From Actinomadura viridilutea (GTDB lineage: Bacteria; Actinomycetota; Actinomycetes; Streptosporangiales; Streptosporangiaceae): a stretch of 64,000 nt of DNA. Shown here piece by piece: positions 1 to 9,809 of this stretch; the stretch's first letter is position 1, and the number at the start of each line of letters is the position of its first letter. The position numbers were made by a program, and so were the translations under genes. The stretch spans positions 186,001-250,000 of the forward strand of contig PVNI01000008.1 of NCBI GenBank assembly GCA_003001795.1, given 5' to 3'. The notes beneath the pieces were generated by a model. It ran no database searches. It saw only the letters and a list, made by a program, of their open reading frames with translations, and was not told where the DNA came from.

Positions 1-1155
<1,155 letters not shown>

Positions 1156-1172
1156 GCGGACGCGAGCGCCGT

Positions 1173-1196
1173 GCCCCTCCCCGCGGGGAAAGGGGC
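1173..1196 (+). terminator. Imperfect hairpin after lepA
   Basis: GCCCCT (1173-1178) pairs with AGGGGC (1191-1196) around an inner C/G-rich segment, 17 bases after the lepA stop. There is no T tract. It is a plausible but weak terminator. Confidence 0.35.
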
Positions 1197-1328
1197 GGGC
1201 GCGGCGTGCCCTGCGCCCGGTGCCCCGCAGGTCCCGACGCGAGGCTCAACGCCCAGATTCCTTCATGGAATCGCGTCAAAATGGCAAAGCGGTGGTGACG
1301 GAGTGTTCACGCAAAGACACTGGGCGTT

Positions 1329-2099
1329 GTGACCCATACGTTGCTGCATCAGGTCCTCGTCTCCGACCTGGTGGTCCCGATCGGACTCGCGGAGACGGAG
1401 GACCAGGAGTCGCTCACGGGGTTCGGCGCCCGGCTGGCGGACGACACCTGGCTGCGCTCCGACCTGATGGTGTTCCGCAAGGAGCAGGCCAGGGACGGTC
1501 TGTGGTACATCGACGGCGGGCCGCTGCTGGCCGTCGAGGTCGCCTCGGACGCCTCCCGCAGGGCCGACCTCGGCCGCAAGAAGGAGCTGTACGAGCGGTT
1601 CGGGGTGCCGTCGTACTGGGTGGTCGACCTCAGAGAGGACGAACCCGAGGTCCAGGTGTTCGAGCTCGACGACCACGGCCGGTACGTCGAGCGGGCCCGT
1701 GTGACACGGGGCCGGACCTGCAGGTTGACCCGGCCGTTCCCCATCGAGCTCGCCCCCGACGCCATCTTCGACCGGCTGCCGCGCCGACCCGCCCCGAGGA
1801 GGAGAGCCACCGTGTCCGACCAGGCAGGAACGCACCGCTCCGGCCCCGATCTGCCGCACTGCGAGGAGCCGATCCTCGTCGACGCCTTCGGCCACCGCTG
1901 GCCGACGGGCGCCGAGAAGGTGGAGCTGTGGGACGGCTGCCCCGTGTTCTACGGAGAGTGGGACGAACGGGACGTCGAGATCGCCCAGCGCGCCTACCCG
2001 GGGCGCGTCGTCCGCCTGGACCAACCGCCCGGCGAACCCGGCACCATGACGGTCCTGCCCGGGCCCGGCACCGTGCCGCACCCCCGCGGCCACGGCTGA
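1329..2099 (+). CDS. Uma2-family PD-(D/E)XK nuclease core fused in frame to a second Uma2-like segment
   Basis: Residues 1-160 carry the Uma2 (DUF820) nuclease core: an acidic residue in LRSDLMVFRK, then PLLAVEVASDASRR and GRKKELYERFGVPSYWVVD, the PD-(D/E)XK-like signature of these putative endonucleases. The usual N-terminal YELIDG-type segment is missing. From GTG 1812 the same frame continues for 95 codons that do contain an N-terminal-like motif (AEKVELWDGCPVF). A strong ribosome-binding site, GAGGAGGAG, lies just upstream of that GTG, so the second part may also be made alone. The listed GTG start at 1329 has no clear ribosome-binding site. Function of the family is unproven; many are associated with mobile or defence islands. 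No partner gene is adjacent. Confidence 0.72.
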   Translation: MTHTLLHQVLVSDLVVPIGLAETEDQESLTGFGARLADDTWLRSDLMVFRKEQARDGLWYIDGGPLLAVEVASDASRRADLGRKKELYERFGVPSYWVVDLREDEPEVQVFELDDHGRYVERARVTRGRTCRLTRPFPIELAPDAIFDRLPRRPAPRRRATVSDQAGTHRSGPDLPHCEEPILVDAFGHRWPTGAEKVELWDGCPVFYGEWDERDVEIAQRAYPGRVVRLDQPPGEPGTMTVLPGPGTVPHPRGHG

Positions 2100-2119
2100 G
2101 CGCACGGCAGGACGGCCGA

Positions 2120-2158
2120 GCCCCCGCGGCCGAAGCCCGCAGCACCGGCCGCGGGGGC
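2120..2158. terminator. Bidirectional hairpin between convergent genes
   Basis: Perfect 13-bp stem: GCCCCCGCGGCCG (2120-2132) with its complement at 2146-2158 and a 13-nt loop. It sits between the Uma2 gene (+) and the DUF4870 gene (-) and can serve both. No T tract on either side. Confidence 0.6.
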
Positions 2159-2202
2159 GTCCGGGCCGCTTCCCCGGTCGGCCCTCGATGCTTGATCGGC
2201 GC

Positions 2203-2622
2203 CTACTTGAGCAGGGGCCAGGCGACGAACGGCGGCACGCGGCGGAACTCGCCGCGGTTGGCGGCGCGCGCCGCGTACACCAGGAACACGACCGTGACGG
2301 CGGTGAAGGCCAGCGGCACCCAGATCAGCGCGTCGACCGCCAGCGACAGCAGCCCCACGACCAGCCAGACGGCGAGGGCCGCGAGAGCCATGTTGAGGGC
2401 CTGCGCGGCGTGCCGCCGGACGAACGGGGAGCGGCCCTTGCCGACGAGGACGACCAGCGGCGCGATCCCGCCGACCAGGAACTGGCCCACGTAGGCCATC
2501 AGCGCCCAGTTCTTGTCGTCGGGGCCGACCGGGCCCTGAGGGAAGCCGTGGTGGCCCGGCATCGCGCCGGGCGGGACGGGATGGCGGCCGTAGCCGGGAG
2601 ACGGCGGAGGCCCGTAGGCCAT
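2203..2622 (-). CDS. DUF4870 (Tic20-like) membrane protein
   Basis: This 139-residue protein has a Pro/Gly/His-rich cytoplasmic N-terminus (residues 1-33) and a DUF4870 core: KNWALMAYVGQFLVGGIAPL, then RSPFVRRHAAQALN, then two further hydrophobic segments. The RHHAAQALN-type motif is the family hallmark. DUF4870 proteins are small membrane proteins of unknown function, often several per actinomycete genome; a close relative lies at 7076-7663. ATG 2622 is preceded by GGAGAGGACTC. Membrane location is inferred from three hydrophobic stretches. Confidence 0.85.
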   Translation of the reverse strand: MAYGPPPSPGYGRHPVPPGAMPGHHGFPQGPVGPDDKNWALMAYVGQFLVGGIAPLVVLVGKGRSPFVRRHAAQALNMALAALAVWLVVGLLSLAVDALIWVPLAFTAVTVVFLVYAARAANRGEFRRVPPFVAWPLLK

Positions 2623-2751
2623 GGCGGGAGTCCTCTCCGAATCCGCGTGCGTGCTCTTGGCGAAACCGTGTGACCCTTTTGACGCCGCGAGCGCCCGCGG
2701 GGTTCCTTCCCGCCCCCGTCCCGCCGCGGTCGGCCGGTGCGCACCGCCGGG

Positions 2752-4158
2752 TCAGGGCCGCCAGAGCACGGCCGTCGGGGCGGCCTGCGTCACGGTGACC
2801 GACCCGGTCCACCGGACGGCGGACGCGCCGGGCAGGTAGGAGCGGTTGAGGAAGAACCCCCGGTTGATCGCGGTGACGGTGGCGGGCGCGCCGTTGTCGC
2901 CGGCCCCGACCGGCTGCCGGATCGCCTCGATGGAGGCGATGTCGTCGACCGTCGCGCCGGCGGGCAGCTCCACGGTCGTGGCGGCGGCGCCGTCGCGCTC
3001 CACCGACCAGGACGGCCGACCGTGGTCGGAGCGGTACAGCACCGACGGGTCGCGCTTGAGCCGCACGCCCAGCGACACCCCGGGCGCGGAGCCGGCGCCG
3101 GAGGGGGCGCCGGTCTGCTTGACGAACTCGGCGAACAGGTAGGTGCGCTGGTCGCCGACCTCCGGGGTGGCCGGGTCGGACGGGTGCTCGATGCGGCCCT
3201 CGCGGACCATCTCCTGCGCCATGACCCGGTACGTCCAGGGCTCCCGGTCCATGACGGCCTCGCGGGCGCGGCCGGCGGGCAGGGCGCCGGAGACGTCGGG
3301 CAGGAACCGCAGCGCCGCGTCGGGCGTGATCGTGTCGCACACCATGTTGTTGTCGGTGCAGGTCTGCAGGACGGGGTGGTCGCCCTCGTACCGGCCGCGG
3401 AACGGCAGCGTCCGGTGCTCCGGGCCCTGGTAGGCGCCGGTGCCGTCTACCCGCCGGCCCTTCTCGTCGACCTCGACCCGGTAGACCCATTCGATGTCGG
3501 TGGTGCGGCCCCAGCGGGCCATGAGGGCGGGGGTGTCGGTGCCGCCGTCCTCGTTGCTCCACACCAGCGAGTACTCCAGGACGCGGTGTCCCGGGACGGA
3601 CGCGGCACGCGACTCGTGCCAGGCGACCAGCGGGGTGTCGGTGCGGGCGTTCTGGTAGGCGTCGCCGAGCTCCGGCAGGGCGCGTCCGACGATGATCGGG
3701 GCGTGCCGCAGGACGGTTTGGTCGGCGCCCGCGCGCGGCACGCGCACTCGGGGGTGCAGCAGCGTGACGGTCCGCGCGGCGGGGGCGCTGCCGCGTCCGA
3801 AACGCAGCGTCACGCGGTGCCGCCCGGCCGTGACCCGGCCGAGGCCGAGGCTGCGCGGGGTGGGGTCGGCGGACGGGACGACCACGTCGGTGACGTGCCG
3901 ACCGTCCACGGACACCGACACCACGGCGGCTTCGGCGCCCGTGCGGTCCCAGGACACGCCGGGGGCGACGGCGCTGAAGCCGATCACGGCTTCGCCGCCC
4001 CGGGCGGCGGTGAACGTCAGGGAGCGGGCGGGACCGCCCCGGCGGACGGTGATGGCTGCGGACGCCGAGGCCGAGGCGGCCGGGACGGCAGTCAGCGCGG
4101 CGCCGACCAGGACGGCGGCGCCGGTGAGACCGGCGGCGAGACACACGCGGCTGTTCAT
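2752..4158 (-). CDS. Secreted protein of unknown function
   Basis: The first 32 residues from ATG 4158 form a Sec signal peptide (CLAAGLTGAAVLVGAALTAV, AxA site ASASA). The mature protein of about 435 residues is beta-rich and hydrophilic. Near residues 30-110 is a galactose-binding or Ig-like stretch (SLTFTAARGGEAVIGF, HVTDVVVPSADPTPRSLGLG); further on, a conserved-looking block YSLVWSNEDGGTDTPALMARWG. One close Cys pair appears (QTCTDNNMVCDT). Tracking the frame further upstream gives only Arg/Pro-rich sequence, so the start before the signal peptide was chosen. I do not recognise the family with confidence; a Vps62-like fold is a possibility. It is probably cell-wall or extracellular. Confidence 0.8.
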   Translation of the reverse strand: MNSRVCLAAGLTGAAVLVGAALTAVPAASASASAAITVRRGGPARSLTFTAARGGEAVIGFSAVAPGVSWDRTGAEAAVVSVSVDGRHVTDVVVPSADPTPRSLGLGRVTAGRHRVTLRFGRGSAPAARTVTLLHPRVRVPRAGADQTVLRHAPIIVGRALPELGDAYQNARTDTPLVAWHESRAASVPGHRVLEYSLVWSNEDGGTDTPALMARWGRTTDIEWVYRVEVDEKGRRVDGTGAYQGPEHRTLPFRGRYEGDHPVLQTCTDNNMVCDTITPDAALRFLPDVSGALPAGRAREAVMDREPWTYRVMAQEMVREGRIEHPSDPATPEVGDQRTYLFAEFVKQTGAPSGAGSAPGVSLGVRLKRDPSVLYRSDHGRPSWSVERDGAAATTVELPAGATVDDIASIEAIRQPVGAGDNGAPATVTAINRGFFLNRSYLPGASAVRWTGSVTVTQAAPTAVLWRP

Positions 4159-4285
4159 GACCGGGGACGGTAAGCGGCGCGCGTTGCCTTTCGGTGAAGG
4201 GCCGGTCCCGCGAGGATGTCGGGCTCGTTGAGACCGGTTCCGGCCAATGCGCGGACGCGTCGCCACGACAGGGCGCCCGGTGCGC

Positions 4286-5155
4286 TCAGCGGCAGCCGCT
4301 GAAGAGGAGAGGGTCCCGGAGGGCGGCGCCGGCGAACCGTTCGCCCTCCCCCGCGCACGGATAGAGGGTCAGGCCCAGCGCGGGCAGGACGTGCAGGCCG
4401 CTTCGGACCACCACCTCGTGGCCGAGGTCGCGGAACAGGGTGACGACGTCGCGGGCGGGTTCGTCGAGCAGGTCGATGCCGTCGAGACGGACCCGCAGCT
4501 CGGGATTGCCGCCCCACCCGTGGCGGCGCTCGCCGTGGATCTCGCCGATCCGCTCCACGCCGTCGTGGCCGCGCTTGGTGGACAGCGAGAGGCTGCCGCG
4601 GCCGACGCGCACGCTGCGCGTCCCGTCCCAGCCGCACACGAACGAGGGGACGGGCGCGGGGGTGCGGCAGCGTTCGGCCACGGCGGTCAGCGTCGCCCAG
4701 GCGTCCTGCGCGGTCGTGGTGAACAGCAAAGTGGCGTCCGGCAGCAGGGCGCCGCGGCCCGGCTGCAGCGTCACCACGAACGGCGGCACCCGCCCCGGGA
4801 ACCGCGCGGGATCGGGCTCGCGGAGCGTGACCAGCCCTTCCCAGGCGACCGGCTCGTCCACCGCGAACCAGGTGACCTGGGCCTCGACGCCCAGTTCGGC
4901 GAACGTCCGGTCGGTCAGCGCCTCGTCGACGCGCAGCCGCAGCGCGCTCGCCGTCTCGGCCAGGCGACGCGCCCACCACGCCGGCTCGGGGTCGTCGCGG
5001 CCGCCCGCGCTCCACACGACGCCGGGCCCGCCCAGGTCGGCGTGCTCCTCCGTCCCGTCCTCGTCGACGACCACCGAGCGCCATCCGTCCGAATCCCCCC
5101 GCAGCAGCACCCGGACCGGCACCCGGCCCCGCCTCGTCGCCCCGTGGTCGCGCAC
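4286..5155 (-). CDS. Conserved hypothetical protein, 289 aa
   Basis: Soluble, acidic protein without signal peptide or membrane segments. It holds mixed alpha/beta sequence (VPVRVLLRGDSDGWRSVVVDEDG at the N-terminus; LRVRLDGIDLLDEPARDVVTLFRDLGHEVVVRSGLHVLPALGLTLYP near the C-terminus). I recognise no catalytic motif. Codon bias (strong third-position GC) supports it as real. It runs in the same direction as the secreted protein downstream with a 127-bp gap and is divergent from the YezG-like gene at 5312. No function is proposed. Confidence 0.7.
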   Translation of the reverse strand: MRDHGATRRGRVPVRVLLRGDSDGWRSVVVDEDGTEEHADLGGPGVVWSAGGRDDPEPAWWARRLAETASALRLRVDEALTDRTFAELGVEAQVTWFAVDEPVAWEGLVTLREPDPARFPGRVPPFVVTLQPGRGALLPDATLLFTTTAQDAWATLTAVAERCRTPAPVPSFVCGWDGTRSVRVGRGSLSLSTKRGHDGVERIGEIHGERRHGWGGNPELRVRLDGIDLLDEPARDVVTLFRDLGHEVVVRSGLHVLPALGLTLYPCAGEGERFAGAALRDPLLFSGCR

Positions 5156-5311
5156 GCGCCGACTCTATCCAGGGTGATCGCGTCGCGGCTCCGCATCCGC
5201 CGACCTCGCCGCCGGCACGACACGGCGGCGATCCCCGGGCGGGCGTCGTCCGGTCGGTAGGGTCGGGGGACCGGCCGACCGGCGGCGTGGGACGACAAGG
5301 GAGGGCGCGCC

Positions 5312-5752
5312 GTGACCCACTCCGAACACGTGACGTTGTCTCCGGAGGAGCGGGAGACGGTGCACGGCGCCGTGCGGGCGCTGCGGGCCGCCGCTCCCCA
5401 CGGGTGGGAGCACATGGAGTTCGTGTTCCGCGCCACCGTCGGCATCGACAGCTCGACGCTGCAGGTCGTCGACGCCGACGGCGACGTCCGGCCGACCACG
5501 GTGCCCGGGCAGGCCGCCGACAAGATGGACGACCTGCGGCGGCTGATGTACCGCGAGGGCGAGGGCGCGTGGTTCACCGCGCGCCTGCGGGTCGAGCGGT
5601 CCGGCCGGTTCAGCGCGGAGTTCGACTACGACGGCGAGCCCGACTTCCACCCGCCGCTGACCGCCGACGCCTACGCGCTGGACCTCGAACGCTTCCCTCG
5701 CTCCGCGGAGCACGTGCCCGACTGGCTGCGCGCGAGGCTCGCCGCCGAGTGA
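5312..5752 (+). CDS. YezG-like (DUF600) protein, orphan immunity-type
   Basis: 146 residues starting at GTG 5312 after GGGAGGGCGCGCC. The C-terminal half holds the family's FDYDGEPDFHPPLTADAYALDLERFPR region and a central WEHMEFVFRATVGID strand. In Bacillus, YezG-type proteins neutralise LXG toxins. In actinomycetes they are frequent as orphans, and no LXG or polymorphic toxin is adjacent here, so a role in immunity is only family knowledge. A 42-bp gap separates it from hemW on the same strand. Confidence 0.7.
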   Translation: MTHSEHVTLSPEERETVHGAVRALRAAAPHGWEHMEFVFRATVGIDSSTLQVVDADGDVRPTTVPGQAADKMDDLRRLMYREGEGAWFTARLRVERSGRFSAEFDYDGEPDFHPPLTADAYALDLERFPRSAEHVPDWLRARLAAE

Positions 5753-5794
5753 CCCCGGGCCCGGGCACGGCGTGGACGGCGGCAGACTGGAGGG

Positions 5795-7006
5795 GTGCCC
5801 GCTGCCCTGCCCGACGGCGACCCCGTACCCGCCGACGGGGCGCTGCCCGAACGCGCCCTCGACGGCTTGGGGACGCGCCCCTTCGCGTTCTACGTGCACG
5901 TGCCGTTCTGCGTGACGCGCTGCGGCTACTGCGACTTCAACACCTACACCGCCGCCGAACTGGGGCCGGGCGCGAGCCGCGACACGTACGCGGACACGGC
6001 GATCGCCGAGATCCGGATGGCGCGCCGCGTCCTCGGCGCGCAGGCGGAGCTGCCCGTGGCGACGGTCTTCGTCGGCGGGGGCACGCCCACGCTGCTGGCG
6101 CCGGACGATCTGGGCCGCGTCCTCGGCGTGATCGACGCCGAGTTCGGGCTGGCCCCGGACGCCGAGGTCACCACGGAGGCCAATCCGGAGTCGGTGGACG
6201 AGGCGTATCTCGGCAAGCTCCGCGAGGCCGGGTTCACGCGCGTCTCGTTCGGCATGCAGAGCGCGCGCGAGCACGTGCTGGCCGCCCTGGACCGCGTCCA
6301 CACTCCCGGGCGGATCTTTCAGGTGGTGGACTGGGCGCGCAGGGCCGGGTTCGACCACGTCAACCTGGACCTGATCTACGGCGCACCGGGGGAGAGCGAC
6401 GACGACTGGCGGGCGTCCCTGGAGGCGGCTTTGGAGGCCGGGCCGGACCACGTCTCCGCCTACGCGCTCATCGTCGAGGAGGGCACCCGCCTGGCCGCGC
6501 GGGTGCGCCGGGGGGAACTGGAGCCGCCGGACGACGACGTCATGGCCGACCGCTACCTCATGGCAGAGGAGACGCTGAGCGCGCACGGTCTGCGCTGGTA
6601 CGAGATCTCCAACTGGGCGGCGTCCCCCGACGCCCGCTGCCGCCACAACATGCTCTATTGGACGGGTGCCGATTGGTGGGGCGTGGGGCCGGGCGCGCAC
6701 AGCCACGTGGGGGGAACCCGGTGGTGGAACGTCAAGCACCCCGCCGCCTACGCGGCGCGGCTGGCCGAGGGCGTCACCCCGGCGCACGCCCGCGAGGTCC
6801 TGGACGACGCGGACCGGCGCATCGAGCGGATCATGCTGGAGCTCCGGCTCGCCGACGGCTGCCCGGCCGACCTCCTGGACGACGGGGCGGTCCGCCGCCT
6901 GATCGACGACGGCCTGATCGAGCCGGAGCCCTACCGGCGCGGCCGCGCGGTGCTGACCCTGCGCGGCCGCCTGCTGGCCGACGCCGTCGTCCGCGACCTG
7001 ACCTGA
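5795..7006 (+). CDS. hemW: HemW, radical SAM heme chaperone
   Basis: The Cx3Cx2C iron-sulfur motif CVTRCGYC lies at residues 39-46 inside FYVHVPFCVTRCGYCDF, followed by GGGTPT and SFGMQSAREHVLAALDRVH, the HemN/HemW signature. At 403 residues it fits the HemW group. HemW binds heme and inserts it into respiratory proteins and is often misnamed coproporphyrinogen III oxidase; the true HemN N-terminal extension is absent. A C-terminal HemN-type domain is present (RIERIMLELRLADG). Start GTG 5795 was chosen because it is closest to the domain. In many actinomycetes it lies near lepA and hrcA, as here. Confidence 0.94.
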   Translation: MPAALPDGDPVPADGALPERALDGLGTRPFAFYVHVPFCVTRCGYCDFNTYTAAELGPGASRDTYADTAIAEIRMARRVLGAQAELPVATVFVGGGTPTLLAPDDLGRVLGVIDAEFGLAPDAEVTTEANPESVDEAYLGKLREAGFTRVSFGMQSAREHVLAALDRVHTPGRIFQVVDWARRAGFDHVNLDLIYGAPGESDDDWRASLEAALEAGPDHVSAYALIVEEGTRLAARVRRGELEPPDDDVMADRYLMAEETLSAHGLRWYEISNWAASPDARCRHNMLYWTGADWWGVGPGAHSHVGGTRWWNVKHPAAYAARLAEGVTPAHAREVLDDADRRIERIMLELRLADGCPADLLDDGAVRRLIDDGLIEPEPYRRGRAVLTLRGRLLADAVVRDLT

Positions 7007-7008
7007 CG

Positions 7009-7027
7009 GCGGCCCCGGCGGGGCCGC
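7009..7027. terminator. Hairpin after hemW
   Basis: GCGGCCCC (7009-7016), loop GGC, GGGGCCGC (7020-7027), starting 3 bases after the hemW stop and lying between convergent genes. Confidence 0.55.
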
Positions 7028-7034
7028 CCCGCAG

Positions 7035-7070
7035 CGTCCGCAGCGCGCCGTCCGCAGCGCGCCGTCCGCG
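7035..7070. repeat. 14-bp tandem repeat, about 2.5 copies
   Basis: CGTCCGCAGCGCGC occurs at 7035-7048 and 7049-7062, with a partial third copy at 7063-7070, in the short gap between hemW and the convergent DUF4870 gene. Confidence 0.8.
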
Positions 7071-7075
7071 GCCGG

Positions 7076-7663
7076 TCAGCGGATCATGGGCCAGGCCATG
7101 AACGAGGGGAAGCGGTACCACTCGCCGCGGTTCGCGGCGACCGCGGCCATGATCAGCAGCACCAGCTGCGCGACGGCCTGCGCGATCATCGTGAAGATCC
7201 CGATGATCAGGAAGATCAGCAGGATGTTGATCACCAGGTAGACGAGCTGCGTGATCGCGAAGTTGAGGCCCTGGGCGCCGTGGTGCCGCAGGAACGGCGA
7301 CTCGTCCTTCTTGATCAGGAAGACCAGCAGCGGCGCGACGACGCCGACGAGGAGCTGGCCGAGGTGGGTCAGCATCGCCCACGTCCGCTCGTCCTGGGTC
7401 GCCTGCCATGGCGCGTAGCCCTGCCCGCCGTAGGGCTGCAGCTGCCCGCCGTACGCCCCGTAAGCGGCGGCCTGCCCGTACACGTCGTATCCCGGTTGAC
7501 CGTAGGCGTCGTATCCCGGCTGGCCGTACGGCGCCTGGCCGTAGCCCTGGGACCCGTATCCGGGCTGTCCGTACCCGGGCGGCGGCTGTTGTCCGTACCC
7601 GGGCTGCTGCCCGTATCCGGGCTGTTGGCCGTATCCCGGCTGGTCGGAGTACCCGTGGGTCAT
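7076..7663 (-). CDS. DUF4870 membrane protein with Gly-Tyr-Gln-Pro repeat tail
   Basis: Start ATG 7663 is preceded by GAGGAGCAGGCC. Residues 1-95 are a low-complexity run of YGQQPG and YGQPGYG units; the rest is DUF4870: [36 protein letters not shown], then a very hydrophobic Ile/Leu segment. It is a paralogue of the protein at 2203-2622. The repeat tail is probably cytoplasmic and flexible. Function unknown. Confidence 0.88.
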   Translation of the reverse strand: MTHGYSDQPGYGQQPGYGQQPGYGQQPPPGYGQPGYGSQGYGQAPYGQPGYDAYGQPGYDVYGQAAAYGAYGGQLQPYGGQGYAPWQATQDERTWAMLTHLGQLLVGVVAPLLVFLIKKDESPFLRHHGAQGLNFAITQLVYLVINILLIFLIIGIFTMIAQAVAQLVLLIMAAVAANRGEWYRFPSFMAWPMIR

Positions 7664-7717
7664 GGCCTGCTCCTCGTGGTCGCCTGTGGTGGGGCTGCGG
7701 GGCTGCAATGAAGAAAC

Positions 7718-7749
7718 CGCCTGAGCAGGCCGTCCAACGGCCTCAGGCG
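7718..7749 (-). terminator. Rho-independent terminator of the DUF3097 gene
   Basis: On the minus strand CGCCTGA pairs with TCAGGCG (7749-7743 with 7724-7718), an inner GGCCG pairs with CGGCC, and the stem is followed by GTTTCTTC. It begins directly after the DUF3097 stop codon. It is one of the few hairpins here with a T tract. Confidence 0.8.
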
Positions 7750-8592
7750 CTAGGAGTGGTCGGGGGCCGTCACGAAGTCGATGAGCTCTTCGACGCGCCC
7801 GAGCAGCTCGGGTTCCAGGTCCGTGTAGGAGGACACCGATCCGAGTATTCGCCGCCATCCTTCGCCCACGTCGTCCCCCCAACCCAGAGCGGCGAGCACG
7901 CCTTGTTTCCAGGGTACGCCGCGAGGGACGTCCGGCCAGGCCTCGATTCCCACGGCGCGGGGCTTGACGGCCTGCCAGATGTCGACGAACGGATGGCCGG
8001 TCACCAGGACGTGCGGCGACCGCACCTGCGCGGCGATCCTGCTCTCCTTGGACCCCTCCACCAGGTGGTCGACGAGGACGCCCAGGCGGCGCCCCGGTCC
8101 GGGCGCGAACTCCGCCACGATGGCGGGCAGGTCGTCCACGCCTTCCAGGTATTCGACGACCACGCCCTCCACCCGGAGGTCGTGACCCCAGATCTTCTCC
8201 ACCAGCTCCGCGTCGTGCACGCCCTCCACGTAGATGCGGCTCTCCTTGGCCACGCGCGCCCGCAGGCCGGGCACGGCGATCGACCCCGACGCCGAACGCG
8301 CCGGGCCGCGGCCGCCGGGGGCCCGCGCCGGCCGGACGAGCGTGACGGGCTCGCCGTCCAGCAGGAACCCCGCCTGGGTCAGCGGGAACACCCGGCGCTT
8401 GCCGAACCGGTCCTCCAGGGTCACCCCGAACTTGTCGCAGCCCACCACGGCGCCGCAGAAGCCGCTGTCGGGGTCCTCCACGACGAGGCCGCGCTCGGCC
8501 GGGATCTCACGGATCCGCCCCTTGCGGGGCCGCCGCCAGTCACCTGCGAGGACGTCGTTTCCGTAGTCCTTACTCCGCACGGGTCCGCACAT
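7750..8592 (-). CDS. DUF3097 family protein
   Basis: About 280 residues. The N-terminus [19 protein letters not shown] is characteristic of DUF3097, a protein found almost only in actinobacteria and commonly encoded just upstream of hrcA in the opposite direction, as here. It contains a Toprim-like stretch ([23 protein letters not shown], then [14 protein letters not shown]) suggesting nucleic-acid or nucleotide handling; that is inference. The start is uncertain: ATG 8592 (chosen) and GTG 8580 are both in frame, neither with a strong ribosome-binding site. Confidence 0.85.
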   Translation of the reverse strand: MCGPVRSKDYGNDVLAGDWRRPRKGRIREIPAERGLVVEDPDSGFCGAVVGCDKFGVTLEDRFGKRRVFPLTQAGFLLDGEPVTLVRPARAPGGRGPARSASGSIAVPGLRARVAKESRIYVEGVHDAELVEKIWGHDLRVEGVVVEYLEGVDDLPAIVAEFAPGPGRRLGVLVDHLVEGSKESRIAAQVRSPHVLVTGHPFVDIWQAVKPRAVGIEAWPDVPRGVPWKQGVLAALGWGDDVGEGWRRILGSVSSYTDLEPELLGRVEELIDFVTAPDHS

Positions 8593-8741
8593 TAATCCCG
8601 CCGATCGCCCCCGCCCTGTCCGCGCAGGTCCCTCGGCGTGGCGCGGCCCGGGGCGCGGCGGTCCGCGGGCCGCCAGACACCGAGGACGCCAGATTTCGGG
8701 CCACGCCGTACACTCCAGTCGGTGTCCGCCTGGCCGTACAC

Positions 8742-8768
8742 TTGGCACTCGGAAGTATGGAGTGCCAG
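8742..8768 (+). promoter_or_regulatory. CIRCE operator (HrcA site)
   Basis: The inverted repeat TTGGCACTC - 9 nt - GAGTGCCAG (8742-8750 and 8760-8768) matches the CIRCE consensus TTAGCACTC-N9-GAGTGCTAA in 14 of 18 arm positions, with the exact 9-nt spacer. It ends 24 bp before the hrcA start. HrcA is known to repress heat-shock genes from such sites, so the hrcA-dnaJ pair is probably autoregulated. Confidence 0.9.
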
Positions 8769-8792
8769 TACGGGGGCAGGGGAGGTGACCAC

Positions 8793-9809
8793 GTGCTCGA
8801 CGATCGGAAGCTGGCGGTACTACGGGCCATTGTCGAGGACTACGTCTCCACCAACGAACCGGTCGGGTCCAAGTCGCTGGCCGATCGGCACAACCTCGGA
8901 GTGTCCCCGGCGACGATCCGCAACGACATGGCCGTGCTGGAGGAGCAGGGGTACATCACCCAGCCGCACACCAGCGCGGGCCGCGTGCCCACCGACAAGG
9001 GCTACCGGCTCTTCGTCGACCGGCTGTCCACGATCAAGCCGTTGTCGGCGGCCGAGCGGCGCGCCATCGAGACCTTCCTCAGCGGCGCCTACGACCTCGA
9101 CGACGTGGTCAGCCGGACCGTCCGGCTGCTGGCCCAGCTGACCCGCCAGGTCGCCGTGGTCCAGTACCCGTCGCTGACCCGCTCCACCGTGCGGCACGTG
9201 GAACTGGTCCCCGTGGCCACGCACCGGCTGCTGCTGGTGCTGATCACCAACACCGGCCGGGTCGAGCAGCGCGTGATCGAGACGCCGCGCGAGGTCTCCG
9301 ACGAGACCGTGCACCATCTGCGGGCGCTGCTCAACACGTGCCTGGACGGCTGCGGCCTGGGCGAGGTGCCGAACGCCGTCGCCGACCTGCCGGAGAAGGT
9401 GGACGCGGACGACCGGCCGATCGCCGCGGCGGTACTGTCGGTACTGCTGGAGTCGCTCGTCGAGAAGCACGACGAGAAGGTCGTGTTCGGCGGCGCCGCC
9501 AACCTGGCCGCCGTGGACTTCTCGCAGAGCCTGCGCGAGGTCCTGGAGGCCCTGGAGGAGCAGGTGGTGCTGATGCGCCTGCTCGGCGAGGTCGGCGAGT
9601 CCTCGTCGTCTGTTACGGTGCGGATCGGCACGGAGAACCCCGACGAGGGGCTGCGCTTCACCTCGGTGGTCGCGGCCGACTACGGCGTCGGGGACAAGAC
9701 GCTGGCCCGGCTCGGAGTGCTCGGGCCGACACGCATGGACTACCCCAGCACGATGGGAGCGGTACGCGCAGTGGCACGCTACGTTGGACAGATCCTGGCG
9801 GGGTCGTAA
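8793..9809 (+). CDS. hrcA: Heat-inducible transcription repressor HrcA
   Basis: The protein begins [29 protein letters not shown], the conserved HrcA N-terminal winged helix. GTG 8793 is preceded by GGGGAGGTGACCAC and fits the family length (338 residues), whereas upstream in-frame ATG codons lie inside the CIRCE element. The central GAF-like inserted domain ([28 protein letters not shown]) and the C-terminal dimerisation part ([24 protein letters not shown]) are intact. It represses class I heat-shock genes and needs GroE for activity. It is directly followed by dnaJ with no gap. Confidence 0.97.
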   Translation: MLDDRKLAVLRAIVEDYVSTNEPVGSKSLADRHNLGVSPATIRNDMAVLEEQGYITQPHTSAGRVPTDKGYRLFVDRLSTIKPLSAAERRAIETFLSGAYDLDDVVSRTVRLLAQLTRQVAVVQYPSLTRSTVRHVELVPVATHRLLLVLITNTGRVEQRVIETPREVSDETVHHLRALLNTCLDGCGLGEVPNAVADLPEKVDADDRPIAAAVLSVLLESLVEKHDEKVVFGGAANLAAVDFSQSLREVLEALEEQVVLMRLLGEVGESSSSVTVRIGTENPDEGLRFTSVVAADYGVGDKTLARLGVLGPTRMDYPSTMGAVRAVARYVGQILAGS

